The notes beneath the pieces were generated by a model. That model saw only the letters and a program-made list of their open reading frames with translations, did not search any database and was not told where the DNA came from. A stretch of 64,000 bases of DNA from assembly GCA_000149265.1 (NCBI GenBank), contig CH002050.1:497597-561596 (forward strand), read 5' to 3'. The position numbers and the translations under genes are program-made. Positions 45,701 to 56,583 of this stretch are shown in pieces. Within the stretch, counting starts at the first letter, position 1; the number at the start of each line of letters is the position of its first letter. The DNA is from Ciona savignyi. Its lineage: Eukaryota > Chordata > Ascidiacea > Phlebobranchia > Cionidae.

Positions 45701-48700
45701 GCAATAGCGCTTAAGAAACAGTAATTTCGTTATGTGGAAAATTCAGTGAGGAAATTATTTAAATTAAACTTTTAAATTCCATATTTTTCCTAAATTGTTT
45801 GAGTATTTAGCATATTGTTTTGACTCCCGTGCAAAGTGCGGCCGTTTTATCTTAAATGGTCTCAAGTGCACCGGAGGTTAAAAAGATCGAGAACCACTGG
45901 TTTAAACAGTTGAATAATATTGTAGGAATGTCTGAATTGTATTTACCACACGGCATTTGTTCTAAAATAGTATGTTGTAACCTAGTCGTACCAATATCCA
46001 CATTAGCGTGTATGAAGTCTCCATCAGTACTTCTTCGTACCGTTCCTTTGATGCCCATTAAGCAATGTTCCTACAATACAAGCATTAGGTTGTAAAATAA
46101 AATAATTGCAGTAATAAAACATATTACAATATTCGTTGTTCCAATATAACTTGAAAAATATGGTAAATATCAATTAAGTTTGTATTTAGCAGTAAGCAGA
46201 AAAGAATGACAAGTCGAGTGTCAGCAGTTCTTAAAATACGTTATGACTTATAAATCAATGAAATCCTAATAAATATGGATATTTCAAAATAGTCCTGCAG
46301 ACCTTGGTTCTGACGAAAAGCGAATCATCCAATAGTTTGTTGGTCTTTTTAAAATTCGTTTTAATCCAACAAACATCTTCACATCTTCGGAAGCCCCACT
46401 TTTTCAAGCACTGGCGACCAAAGTCCAACCCGTCTGAAGAGCCACACCATAGGAAGACAAACGATCGCTGGGCCGCAACTTCTTCCACTTCCAGTGACAT
46501 AATCTTGAGGTTAAAATGACGACTCAATATTCATGTTAAGTCCGATCGGTTAGTCTGGTGGTTTAGTGTGACACCTTTCAACCGAAAGTTTGCAGGTTTA
46601 AAACTGGTCGCTAGCTAGTCGGTTGTGTCCTTGGGTAAGTCACTTTATGGACATTCCCTGAACCCAGCGGATTAGATTAATGGGTATTACCAAATTGAAG
46701 GAACGTGTCTATTATATACAATACACTGCAATAGCTCCGGTAACCCGACGATGGGTGCGAGGTGATCTGAAGATTGCCGTGTGTTAACCCCCTTGGATTT
46801 ATCATTCACAGGGATAAACATGAATATCCTATCCTATGTTACAAACACAAGCACATTTTTACTTAAGGTCTAATGTTTAGATTCAAAGAACACACTTTCC
46901 ATTGGATACGTCCCTGAGTGTATAAGGTTAATTGTTTCAAGTAAATGATCTTCAAAGTACTGCTCATAAGTTGATATACACAACAAACAAAAATAAGTTC
47001 TAAAGTTTGTTTTTAACACAAGTCATAAAAATGGTAACAACTTTGTAAAGACATCAAATACAATAAAAAATATCAAGTATAGATAAAAAATCAACTAACC
47101 AGCATACTACTCTTCAATAGTTTTGGCAACTAGTATACAAATTTATAAAAATAATGGTATAAATTACAAGATCAAATAAAAATTCCCTTTTCAAGTCATC
47201 AAAAAATTTCAAGCACAATAATTACTAAATTTTAACAAAAAATATAGAATGAATCAGAAATGCAATCTGCAATAGCTTTGGCAACTGGTATACAAATTTA
47301 TAAAAATAATGGTATAAATTATATAAATCCAATTCATTAAATCTCAATCAAGAATCTAGTAAATCAAAAATGAAATCTTACATCGTCCCAAGTTGCTTCT
47401 TGCCCAGTAAGAGGAAGTCCAGCCTGCCTCTTGTACTCCTCCAGTGGTGGTTCAATCAGTATAACATCAAATTTTGACCTACTCCCAAAATAGTTAACTT
47501 GACTGTTTGCTCGAACACCAATACAATTGTATTGAACCAATAGCTGCATAGGACATGGGCCAGTGAAAAACATTATATTATATAAGTGGTGTAACTGTTT
47601 AGTTGTCCACCTTTAAAATAATGATATTTGAGTAACACCTTTAGGATAAGGATAAGATATTCATGTTTATCCTCATGGATGGGAAAACTAAGTTGGTTAA
47701 AACACAGGCAATTGTCAGATTACCTCGCGCCCACAGTCGGGTCATCGGAACTATTGCAGTGTGATATGTATGGTTCACATAGTTCCTTCAATTTAGTAGA
47801 ACTCATTAATCCGCTTGGTTTTCTCATAGTAGTCAGCGGAGCTATTGGTTCAGGCAATGTCCGTTAAGTGCCTTGCCCAAAGACACAACCAGCTAGCTAG
47901 CGACCACTTTCGCACATGCAACCATTCGGTTGAAAGGCGATGCACTAAACCACCACACTAACCGGTCGGACCTTAAAGAAGTAAAACCCACTAAACTAAG
48001 CAGGATAAATTTGGATAGTATATTTATTACCCCCTGTGCGTGGTATACCAAAAGTCCTAATGACAAGGTCAATCGTCAGGATCAGGACTTGATATTAATA
48101 ACATTACACTAGTGTGAATAATACTTCATTTTCATACTACATCGGTTGGTCAGTTATTCATTGTTTAGGACTAAAACTGTATATTTCTTAAAATAACATT
48201 TAAAATTGAATGAGGAGACTAGGGATGCACAATATAGAATTTCAAATCTTTAAGATTCGAATCTCTAGGGATTCGAATCTTTACAGGCAATTTAATAAGA
48301 ATAGTTAGGATTCGTAATTAAAAACGTAAAATAGCGGTTGTGTTCCATCGCGCAACAAAACTCATTCAGCCAATTATTCAATCGTCAGTGTATAGTCTCA
48401 GCATGTGTGCGACAATTGATAAGCATGATTAGTTATCTTTTGCGACCGATACTACGCACTTAAAGCGTGCTAATACACAAGGAAAGTAGGTCACTTTCCC
48501 CGCGTTAATCACATGGTTTTTTGCACCTGTAAATATGACGCAATTATTAGAAAGTTATTTAAGGACTAGACAGGCTTATTTTTGAAAATATTTATTCCAC
48601 TTTAACAACTACCTTTTTTAATAAGCACAAAAAATAAAATCTAAAATATTTAGTTATTAATTTTGTTGAATTTATGGTAATTAATTTAATTTACTTTTTA

Positions 48701-51700
48701 ATGAAAACATAAATTATGGGAGAATGTTGATTAAGTTAGTCCTAAATTTCTCTCAACACTGTATAAAGGCATATTGCTAGTTCTCTCCATTTAGTTAATA
48801 TTCATATACAGCACAGTATCTATTTTTAAAATGGGAAAATATTTGCACATCACAGCAAATTTAAATAAACACTAAAACGTTCTAGAATAGGATTCAGAAT
48901 TCTAGATTCGAAATATATTATTCTAGAATATTCTAGAATACCCAAGTATTCTATATTGTGCATCCCTAGAGGAGACCAAATGTGCTAGCATTTAGTGATA
49001 AAAATCGTGTTGTTGTTAGCATTAATGAAACAAAATTTTTAACATAGGATTACCACAAGAAACCCTGATGTTAATATATTGACGTTTCTATACCAAATAT
49101 TTTTTAGCACTGGCCATTATAATTTTGTGATTCAAAGGGTGAAGGTCGAACTAGATAAAGAAAATCAAAGACAATAAGAATTTCAATAAAAAGTACATTG
49201 TAAATCAGGTGAATAGGCATAAATCGCAGTCCTGGTAAGACAACTGGACTAATACTTACCCTAACTCTCTTAGATCGAACTGATTAAGATCACAGTGCAT
49301 ATATAAAGGAGGTGTGTTGCTCTTTCGTGTCATCTCGTCTTTTAATCGAATTAAATCCTTTAGTTTGGGGTACTCTTCAAAGCGTTCTGCTAGCCCTAAA
49401 AACGATTTGTTTTTTTAGGTCGATTTATTATCTTTTCAAGCTTGATAAATCCGGTGCCTCTAAATACTACAGGACCGCTTGGACCGCTTGGATTGCTATG
49501 GAAAGTAATTCTCACCCTGTCGTGTCCCAAACACTAATCTCAACCCCAAAACTAACTTTAATATCATAATCTTTATTTTAGTAAGAGACATTTTCTAAGG
49601 CTTTAGTAATTACGAAGTACAGTAACCGATCCAAATGCTCCAAGCGATCCTGTAGTATTTAGGGGTACCGGATAAATCCAACAATAAAACCTAATAAACC
49701 TACCCTACAGCATGACACATACCATACAATGGTTAACATTCTTGGTTCAAAAATCAGGGCAACCAACCACTTATCAGCTTTTATGTTCTAAGACAAATCG
49801 TGGTCTTGACAAAAAGGAATTATGTATGGAGTGCGTTAAATTGTAGTTATACAGTTATACTATACACAAATGAATACATGTCTATAACTTTGAACTTTGA
49901 CAACTCAATGTTATGATTTTTTTTATCCATTAACTGGCAGAATTGGTTTAAAGGGAATCATATAATTAACAGTGGTCATGTAAGCTTACATGCTGCACAT
50001 TAAAATAGGTATCCTAGTAATCCTACCAACATCTCTGATGAAGTTTTGCGGTCTTTGTCCAATATCCACATAGTTTTGGCAATAATCATTATGGGGGTTT
50101 AGACTTTGGGTGCCTTTTAAAAATGTGCTGGAATCTTTGTATACTTCCAACTGGCCATCAGTGCTATCTCTTGGTGCCTGTTTAAAATGTGGTGATTTTA
50201 AATACTAAAATAATAAAAGTAGAGTATCATACTAACTTACAGCTTGAATACTTGATATAAAAAGATAAATATTTGATTCCATGAAAAATTTGAGTAAAAC
50301 GCACAGTATTGTACTTTAAATAACACAACAACATTACGGTAGATTTTAATACAATTAATAGCTGCTAGAAATACAAATCAAATTAGAGAGTGTCCACCAC
50401 GTGTGAACCACCACTATTTTAAAAACCTCTGTTGAGTACATGTTATATTATTCTGCATGCAGAAATGATCTGGTTCCCTGGCGACCTAATCACCCTTGGT
50501 ATATCTTATACAAAGTGTGTAACGTTTCCCGAGTACCCAAGAATGGGTTCCCAAGTACCAATCCAAACTTGATATCTATATTTTCTAAATGAACCTAACA
50601 CGTGACATGGTTACCTATCCCCCCATGATATATCATATACAAAGGGTATGCAATGTTTGTTTTTGCAAGGAGAAATTTTGAATTTAATATTTTAACGGAT
50701 TTCCCATGGTAAACATATTTCCGGTGGTGTGGTTTGTAGGATCCTTTTGCCCCTTTCTCAGTTTATTTTATTTACCTAAAACTTTCCTTGCAATAGCCTA
50801 TAAAGTAAATAACAGTTTCGAAATATCGGCTGTTTTAGAATAACCGGTGCCGAACATTCGCAAAATGGCTGCTGTGCTTATATTCTTGGGTTTGTCGGCA
50901 ATTTCACTGACCCAACATACCTACAATTTGCCACTGTAGATCCAAGCCCATTTAGCTAAAACCACCAGAAGAATAAACTCGATTGTGAAATTTTCTTCCA
51001 TATTATATAAAGCGTGAATGTGACTGACTGATCACTTGTTTCAGTACAATTTAATAAATGAGGATTTCCCAAAAAAGGGTTAAAGATAGGTTTGGGTTAT
51101 CCGTGTGTTAACGCGTATTGCGCTCGCCCTAAGCATGATTGCTTCGCGAGCTTTGCTCCACGTTGATTGGCCCTGCTTAGAGTCTGTTACCAACTACTGC
51201 ATTGTGGCGTGTATAGCGTTAAGTGTATTGTCGGTTTGTGTAAATTAACGTGTATATTATTTTGTAGATTCGTAGTTGAATAAAACCTACACTGAGTACA
51301 TATTAAGCGTACCATAGGTCACAACAATCCGCATCGTTCATATTTAAATTACCGTATATATTTATTTACCTTAGTTTTGTGTTTCCATCTTATTAATATG
51401 CATAAACAGATTATATTTATGATTTATTAGGCCTATCTATTTTGGGGGATTTCCTGGGGTAGCCAGTAGCCTACACAGGATAAATTTATTTCAAAATGTT
51501 TTTTTTTATTTGTGTTGTAAATCTCTAAATTTAGTATAAATTTGAGGTAAATATTCCTTTCTAATCTGGAGATATCGGTGATAACGCCAAAAATGCTGAA
51601 AATATGGCATTCTACCCAATAACGTTTCTCCCGGACATGCCTGTCATGTTCTTATGCAGGAAAGAAAAAAAAAACACAGAAGTAAAATCAAAATTATTTC

Positions 51701-54185
51701 CTTCGAAATCGAAGGAAACTCATACCTAATAAAACCTGGATGTGACCAGTAAATGGATGGTAACGAGTAAATTGATAGAATTGGGGTATTTTATTAAGAA
51801 CCGCAGTAGATATAGATATATTTTTATAGATTATTTATTCAACAAAATCAAGCTAAGCATATTTACATCTCTCTTTGAATCCGTTTTAGAAACTTTGGTA
51901 TGAGGTGAGTCTGAAGCTGTGTGGTTGGTCCGTTTATGTGCCTTCCGTTCTTCTTTCTCCGCCTTGGTGCATAACACAGCTGATAACTGGTCACCACTGC
52001 CGACTCCAAGCTAATTGTGCAATAAATTAAGTATAAATGATGATTTGTATCGAACTGGTGATCAATTTGGGTCAGAATATACAGACAATCATGTCACATT
52101 TACATGGTTTTATAAAATTGCAATTTGGTGTTTTTTAATTTAATTCAATTTATTTTTCAAATAATAACATACATGTGATGATTTTGATGTAATCCATAAA
52201 TTATTAACAGTAAAAAAGGTAAACTTTGTTTGTATTAGGTTAAACTGCTTCTGGCACTCGGCACTTTCCATATTTTGAAACCCCTCCCCTATAAACAAAA
52301 GAGTACAGAATTTAACTGAAATCCTTAATTTAATCTTAAATGTTATAAAAGGCAGAAACCATTAGTATTCCGCTTATGATAACTCCATTGCATTTTCATA
52401 TTTATGTGATAAAACAGGACTATCCTACCACTTTTCAACATTTAAGACGGTTTGATGGATTATATGTTGCTTCACACAATACAGGAAAATAAAGTCTATT
52501 CCAGCCCGACTGTGGGCACGAGGTGATCTGACTATTTCCTGTGTGTTAATCTCCTTTGGTTTTCCCATTCATGGGGATAAACATGAATATCCTATTCTAT
52601 CCTATCATATTTTGTAACTAGAATTTTCTAAGTTTTATCATACAGGCATGTTGTGATTTTTTAATACTCGATTGCTGCAAACAGATTTTTTAATGCAAAA
52701 AAAGCAATTTTGTTGTTTTTAATTTGAATAGGTAGAGCTCTATTACTATTTCTATAACATGTTGAGCATCCATAAAATTTTATATTGAGCATCCATAAAA
52801 AACCTTACATAGTGCGAACAGTTGGCTAGTTGGATTAGTGCATTGCCTTCGAGTCGATGACAAGACACTTAACAGACAATGCCTAAAATACAATACAATA
52901 CAATTTTTATTTTTGTTTCTTTCGCTGCAGCGTTTACCACCAACAATTTACAAATCAACAATTGACAATAAAAAAAAATAAAAGATACTGTGGCAATTGG
53001 CAAAAAACTACAGCAAAACAGGAAGGCACCAAAAAAAACCCGAAAGTTATCTAGTTTGGCGCCTCCCTGAAAAAAAAGGAAAAAAAAAAAGAGAAAAAAA
53101 AAATATCTATCTATATATATATATATAATTAAAAAAGATTTGACTTGTACCATAATTGTAACAGTAGGGGATTGAAAATTCAGAATGATTTATATTAAAT
53201 GAATAATAAACTGTTACATATAAGCATTAAAATAGTTTTTTGTTACAAACAGTAGTACAGTTATATAGAACGGAAGTCAGAACAATAGCCTACATCTCAT
53301 TCTCACGCAATACAGTACAATATAACTTGTGACCTAACAATCTTATGGGGTGCACTGAATTTGCAATGATATGCCATATATACAATTACTTGTTATGGCC
53401 ATTTAATGAATACCACTGTATGAAGAGCAAATATTAAGATTGTGAATAATACTCCGAATAAATAAATATTAACTGAGTGTATGATGTACAGCATACTAAA
53501 CCTAAATACAATTACTTATTAATTGCACTTTTTTTTACAAAACAAGGAGTAGGAGGCATGTTAAAGGGAATCATTGATCAGCTTCCACACCTTAATCTCA
53601 TTATGCCCAAGATTAGTAGTAAACAAGGGGTGGACTTTCCTCCATGCAAATTAGACAAAAGTATGGAAGCTGATCAGTGGCGAAATTGGCAAGATCATGC
53701 TTATTAATATTTAAACATTTTACATGGAGCCAGTAATTGCAAATATCACATGCAATACTATTCTAAAAGCAGTGGAACTATATGGTTCTAAAAAATTAAA
53801 GGAGTATTGGAATCATACTTAACACACTGTAATAGCTTCGGTAACCCGCTGGTGGGCGCAAGGTGATCTGATGACTACCTGATTGTAAAAATGTAAATTA
53901 CCTGATGTTGTTTAACCTAGATCCTATCCTTAAGCAAATGATTGGTTTAGAGTTTTAGACTCTACATAAATCTAAAGCTAATTGTGAGAATACTGGCAGA
54001 TTTCTACAAGACATTTTGTGTATTTAGGGTCAGAAAATATTGGCCATGAAACCAAAAATTTTTATTGCAAAAGAACTAAGTGGATATTCCCACAGAAACT
54101 CGCATTGTACCTGTTTTGCCAATGCTTCCCTGCGTTTTTTTTGCTTTCCACGTAAGTGCTGTAACTTATCCGAAACGCTTGACAT
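42749..54185 (-). CDS. METTL14: METTL14, non-catalytic subunit of the N6-adenosine methyltransferase complex, ten exons
   Basis: Partner of METTL3 in the nuclear m6A mRNA methyltransferase; supplies RNA binding and structure. Exons (transcript order): 54185-54111, 52010-51867, 50177-50027, 49395-49260, 47478-47382, 46503-46303, 46070-45992, 45139-45028, 44087-43963 and 43071-42749, in phase, 480 residues (human 456). Diagnostic blocks: [47 protein letters not shown] with EPPL at 178-181 in place of the catalytic DPPW of METTL3, [70 protein letters not shown] and [15 protein letters not shown]. The tail has one GGRGRG run and is then Arg/Asp-rich, not the long RGG array of vertebrates. Exon 5 has a tandem acceptor. 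Introns hold SINE, hAT and MITE insertions. Confidence 0.96.
43170..43437 (-). repeat. SINE, near full length, METTL14 intron 9
   Basis: Reverse copy from GGATATTCATGTTTATCCC to head CGCACTAACCCACC. The outermost tail repeats are lost. Same orientation as the gene. Confidence 0.87.
43526..43893 (+). repeat. SINE copy with deletion, plus a short reverse stub
   Basis: Main copy 43679-43893 (+): box B GGTGCGAAACTGG, GTTCTTGGGCAAGGCAC, a deletion of the CCTGAACCCAGCGG segment, and a tail CCTATTCTATACC. A reverse stub with GGCGGATTACCAGAGTTATT lies at 43526-43580. Both lie in METTL14 intron 9. Confidence 0.8.
44309..44394 (-). repeat. SINE middle fragment
   Basis: CCCATTAATACATGG, CTATGTGCCTTGCCCAAGGA and ACTAGTTAGCGAACAATTT in METTL14 intron 8. 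Confidence 0.65.
44755..44880 (-). repeat. dispersed repeat of unknown class, copy 3
   Basis: GAAGCAGGACCTTTAATAAA, AACGGGAAAAAACGGCAAAA and CGACAGTTGTTAGAACACGT, the reverse complement order of copy 2. METTL14 intron 8. Confidence 0.6.
45226..45414. mobile_element. non-autonomous hAT element A, 189 bp
   Basis: Starts CAAGGTGGGCAACATTTT and ends GAAAATGGTTGCCAACCATTG. Flanked by GTTTAAAC at 45218-45225 and 45415-45422. The second duplication is shared with element B, which follows at once. Confidence 0.82.
45423..45899. mobile_element. non-autonomous hAT element B, 477 bp
   Basis: Starts CAATGCTTTTCAAATGGTGC and ends GATCGAGAACCACTG (imperfect inverted termini). Flanked by GTTTAAAC at 45415-45422 and 45900-45907. 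Its interior contains the unknown dispersed repeat (45480-45640). METTL14 intron 7. Confidence 0.82.
45480..45640 (-). repeat. dispersed repeat of unknown class, copy 4, inside hAT element B
   Basis: AGGAACGGGAAAAGACGGCA and AACAGTCGTTAAAACACGTC; nearly the exact reverse complement of copy 1 at 12.3 kb over about 90 bp. Its position inside hAT B suggests that all copies may be hAT B internal sequence, or that a repeat was captured. Confidence 0.65.
46540..46838 (+). repeat. tRNA-derived SINE, full length, METTL14 intron 5
   Basis: Complete copy, GTCCGATCGGTTAGTCTGGT head to GAATATCCTATCCTATG tail, antisense to METTL14. Its head ends 37 bp from the acceptor of exon 6. Box B is mutated (GGTTTAAAACTGG). 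Confidence 0.92.
47643..47972 (-). repeat. tRNA-derived SINE with 30-bp insertion, METTL14 intron 4
   Basis: Reverse full-length copy from AGGATAAGATATTCATG to CACTAAACCACCACACTAAC. An extra TTTTCTCATAGTAGTCAGCG plus GAGCTATTGG stretch splits the central domain near 47820. Confidence 0.88.
48220..48968. mobile_element. non-autonomous hAT element, 749 bp, METTL14 intron 4
   Basis: Terminal inverted repeats of 21 bp, perfect, beginning TAGGGATGCACAATATAG. Perfect 8-bp target duplication GAGGAGAC at 48212-48219 and 48969-48976. The interior is AT-rich, with an inner GATTCGAATCT palindrome near 48260 and ATTCTAGAATA repeats near 48920; it does not code. Confidence 0.95.
49444..49679. mobile_element. 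MITE-like element with about 39-bp terminal inverted repeats, METTL14 intron 3
   Basis: Left arm GATAAATCCGGTGCCTCTAA then ATACTACAGGACCGCTTGG; right arm is its near reverse complement (CCAAGCGATCCTGTAGTATT then AGGGGTACCGGATAAATCC). ACCGCTTGG is tandemly doubled in the left arm. No clear target duplication, superfamily unknown. Confidence 0.75.
51440..51600 (-). repeat. dispersed repeat, inverted relative to 55590-55745
   Basis: CTATCTATTTTGGGGGATTT, then TTCAAAATGTTTTT, then TTTCTAATCTGGAGATATCG and TAACGCCAAAAAT match the reverse complement of 55590-55745 in the same order. METTL14 intron 2. Confidence 0.65.
52500..52608 (+). repeat. SINE 3' end, METTL14 intron 1
   Basis: CCCGACTGTGGGCACGAGGT to GAATATCCTATTCTATCC. 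The 5' two thirds are missing. Confidence 0.82.
52826..52890 (+). repeat. SINE head fragment with internal deletion
   Basis: GGCTAGTTGGATTAGTGCAT, then GACAAGACACTTAACAGACA and ATGCC; the box B region is deleted. It is followed by an ATACAATACAATACAA run. Confidence 0.5.
53477..53707 (+). pseudogene. possible DNA-transposon-derived fragment in METTL14 intron 1
   Basis: Frame antisense to METTL14. The part [20 protein letters not shown] followed by [17 protein letters not shown] and [14 protein letters not shown] recalls the conserved lip.KI.s.F..fTAdqWrNW stretch beside transposases of EnSpm/CACTA-like elements and their relatives. There is no terminus or catalytic motif and only one copy. 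The family call is weak. Confidence 0.35.
53806..53886 (+). repeat. SINE central fragment, METTL14 intron 1
   Basis: GGAATCATACTTAACACACT, AGCTTCGGTAACCCGC and TGGGCGCAAGGTGATCTGAT. Confidence 0.75.
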
Positions 54186-55589
54186 CTTTACTGCAATAAA
54201 TCCACAATAACACGCAATTTAGCAGTCGTTATAACCCACAGTGCTCATTTGTTATTCAACCCTGTAAAAAAACATAAAGTGCAAAATTTATAATACATTT
54301 AAAAAAAATAAACCACTTAAGGGAAATCCCCGCATTTTGCCCAATTTATGCTCAATCAAGAATGGGGTTATGGTAAATGACATGTTTATTCATGGGTAGA
54401 GCGGCGGTTTTTATAATTGACGGTAAGAAAAAATAACGAGGGTGATATATTATGACATAGGTAATATATAGAAAAAATAACGAGGGTGATATAATAACAC
54501 GGAGCTTTGGTGCCAACGGTAGGAAGACGGACAAGATGGTGAGTCCAAACTAAGCTCATTTGCAAACACAAATAGAGCAATTTAACAGATTAATTGTTTT
54601 TTTACTTTTGCTACGGTAAATTATATATCTTACACATAAAAAAACAATTTAGCAGATAACTGTTGATGTTACAGGCTTTTAAAAACATGTTTATGTGGCG
54701 AAATGACAGAAGTATTCTTAAACTAATAAAAACAGCATTTAATGCTATGTAAATATTTCGCGAAAGTTATTGTGTAGTCTTACTGTATACAATATGAAGT
54801 AAATATTATTATTCTTTCACGAAGGAGCCAACAACCAAAACCGTAAGTCAGATAATTTCCCTTTTTTACACAACATCATGAATCATGTCCCAGTTTTGGT
54901 GAAAAGTCGAAGTTTAAACATTAAGATTAACAATAACGTTTAACACTGAGAGTTTAACTATTTAAGCCTAGAAGATTGACGCCTTAACGCTTAGAGAAAA
55001 ATATTTTGCCACTAAAAGAGTTAAGAGCAGAGAACAATTTTATATTGCTAAACAATCATTTTCCGTGGCAACTAGCCAATAATCGTGTATACTTTGTCAT
55101 TATTTTTAAAAACGTTGTATTACAACTTTGTATGTTCTGCTGTGCTCCCGTATTGTCAAGAACAAAATTAACCTTTCGAAACGGGTTACGGATTCGTTGG
55201 AGTCATTTCGGAGTCTTAATAACTAGGGAACTTCATGCCAGATTTAGTGCCAGCTATGGCATCCAAGACAAGATTTTACCTGACCTCCTACAGCTATGTG
55301 TTTATTTTCTTGGTCAAATAGTTGGGGACAGACTGTATCACTGTAGCCTACAAGACGCAAAGCAGAGCCGTGGTCAACAAACATTCGGAATTCCGATGGG
55401 AACACATTTTGATTTTACTCCGTTTTTTTCCTTTTTTTCTGCGTAACGCTGGTGACCGGCATGTCCGATCACCAGGTTATTGGGTAGAAGGCGTTTTGGG
55501 CAACTATAGCATGCCAATAGTTTGCATCGACCTTGAACTTTACAAAACTCCAGGGGTAATTGACCGCTATTAGAAAAAATATAAAAAAA

Positions 55590-55745
55590 TTGCAATTTTT
55601 GGTGTTAACGCCGATATCTCCGGATTAGAAAGAAATATTAATGTTATGGAAAATACTTAAAATTGTCATGGAAATTAAAGATGTACAATAGGAATTAAAA
55701 ACATTTTGAGAATTAAGATTACCCAGTTTACAATGAGGAATCTCC
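55590..55745 (+). repeat. dispersed repeat, partner of 51440-51600
   Basis: GTTAACGCCGATATCTCCGG, ATTAGAAAGAAATATTAATG and GGAATCTCCCAAAATAGAAA. The last segment is itself tandemly doubled (TCCCAAAATAGAAAATGCTT at 55743 and 55781). Confidence 0.65.
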
Positions 55746-55826
55746 CAAAATAGAAAATGCTTAACAAATCATAAATACTCCCAAAATAGAAAATGCTTAA
55801 CAAATCATAAATACTATAAAAACGCA

Positions 55827-55972
55827 ATGGGCGTTAACACACAGGCAATTGTCAGATCACCTCGCGCCAACCGTGGGTTACCGGAGCTATTCAGTGTGTT
55901 GTATGATTAACACGTTCCTTCAGTTTAGAAGAACCCATTAATTCGCTGGATTCAGGCAATGTATGTTAAGGA
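55827..55972 (-). repeat. SINE central fragment
   Basis: GGGCGTTAACACACAGGCAA, TTACCGGAGCTATTCAGTGT and GAACCCATTAATTCGCTGG; tail and head are missing. Confidence 0.82.
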
Positions 55973-56442
55973 AGTTCAGTCAAATACAATATCTAGTTAT
56001 TCTTGTGTTTTAATTGTCTATTATCAGAAAGGAGGTTTTAACGAAACCATTTTCTATCTAGCTTTCTAGCAGCTTAATACAGTTAGAACAAAACACAATT
56101 AGATTCCTATTATAATCGCTTCCCAAACACAAATGTAGGAACATTTCCGTTTTATATTTTAGTTTATATTACATATAGCCTACAACACAATGTAATAGCG
56201 TTAAAGGTACAGGAAATGAGCGAATAAAAATCCAAACAATACCCGTGTTATATCTTCGGGATAAACTTCTAGCATTTTCGTTAAGCAAATGGAAAACTTC
56301 ATTCCTGGCGCTGGGTAATTCTTACGGTATATTGCCCTTCTTCAAACACAAACAAACTTTCAAAAATGAACAATTTAATAAATACATAGGACAAAACAAA
56401 TACATTTTGACGTGATAGAATAAATAAGAAACGAAATGGCGT

Positions 56443-56583
56443 CTAATCATGTTGGTCATTTCCTTGTTGTAGACTAAGTTCCCGAATAACATTTCGAATT
56501 TCTTCTCGTTTATTCAGACAATGTCTGGGCTCAAACCAATCAATTAAGTTCTTTATTGGAATACTAAAATTTGTGATCGGTTT
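56443..56583 (-). CDS. last exon of an unrecognised gene
   Basis: The acceptor CTTTCTTTTCAG is followed by an open frame of 46 codons and a stop: KPITNFSIPIKNLIDWFEPR, then HCLNKREEIRNVIRELSLQQ and GNDQHD. The good pyrimidine tract, codon-like composition and a helical charged C-terminus make a real exon likely. The frame starts in phase 0. Upstream exons should lie at higher coordinates on the minus strand, but none could be identified before the tRNA array. I do not recognise the family. Confidence 0.5.
   Translation of the reverse strand, partial: KPITNFSIPIKNLIDWFEPRHCLNKREEIRNVIRELSLQQGNDQHD

Larger units (their letters stand above)
54186..56442. other. interval between METTL14 and an unknown leftward last exon
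   Basis: About 2.3 kb. A candidate rightward transcript start lies at 54536 (ATG directly followed by a GTGAGT donor) with an 18-bp in-frame candidate microexon at 54825-54842. A GC-richer block at 55.15-55.57 kb has plus-strand frames of up to 146 codons, none recognised. A SINE fragment is at 55.83-55.97 kb and a dispersed repeat at 55.59-55.75 kb. AACGAGGGTGATAT is repeated at 54436 and 54479. Confidence 0.4.

Noticed and set aside
55006-55573. Overlapping plus-strand frames of 146 and 83 codons
   Set aside because: A faint C2-domain-like stretch (VVNKHSEFRWEH) was considered, but the frame needs an unsupported start, no partner exons were found and other frames are equally open.
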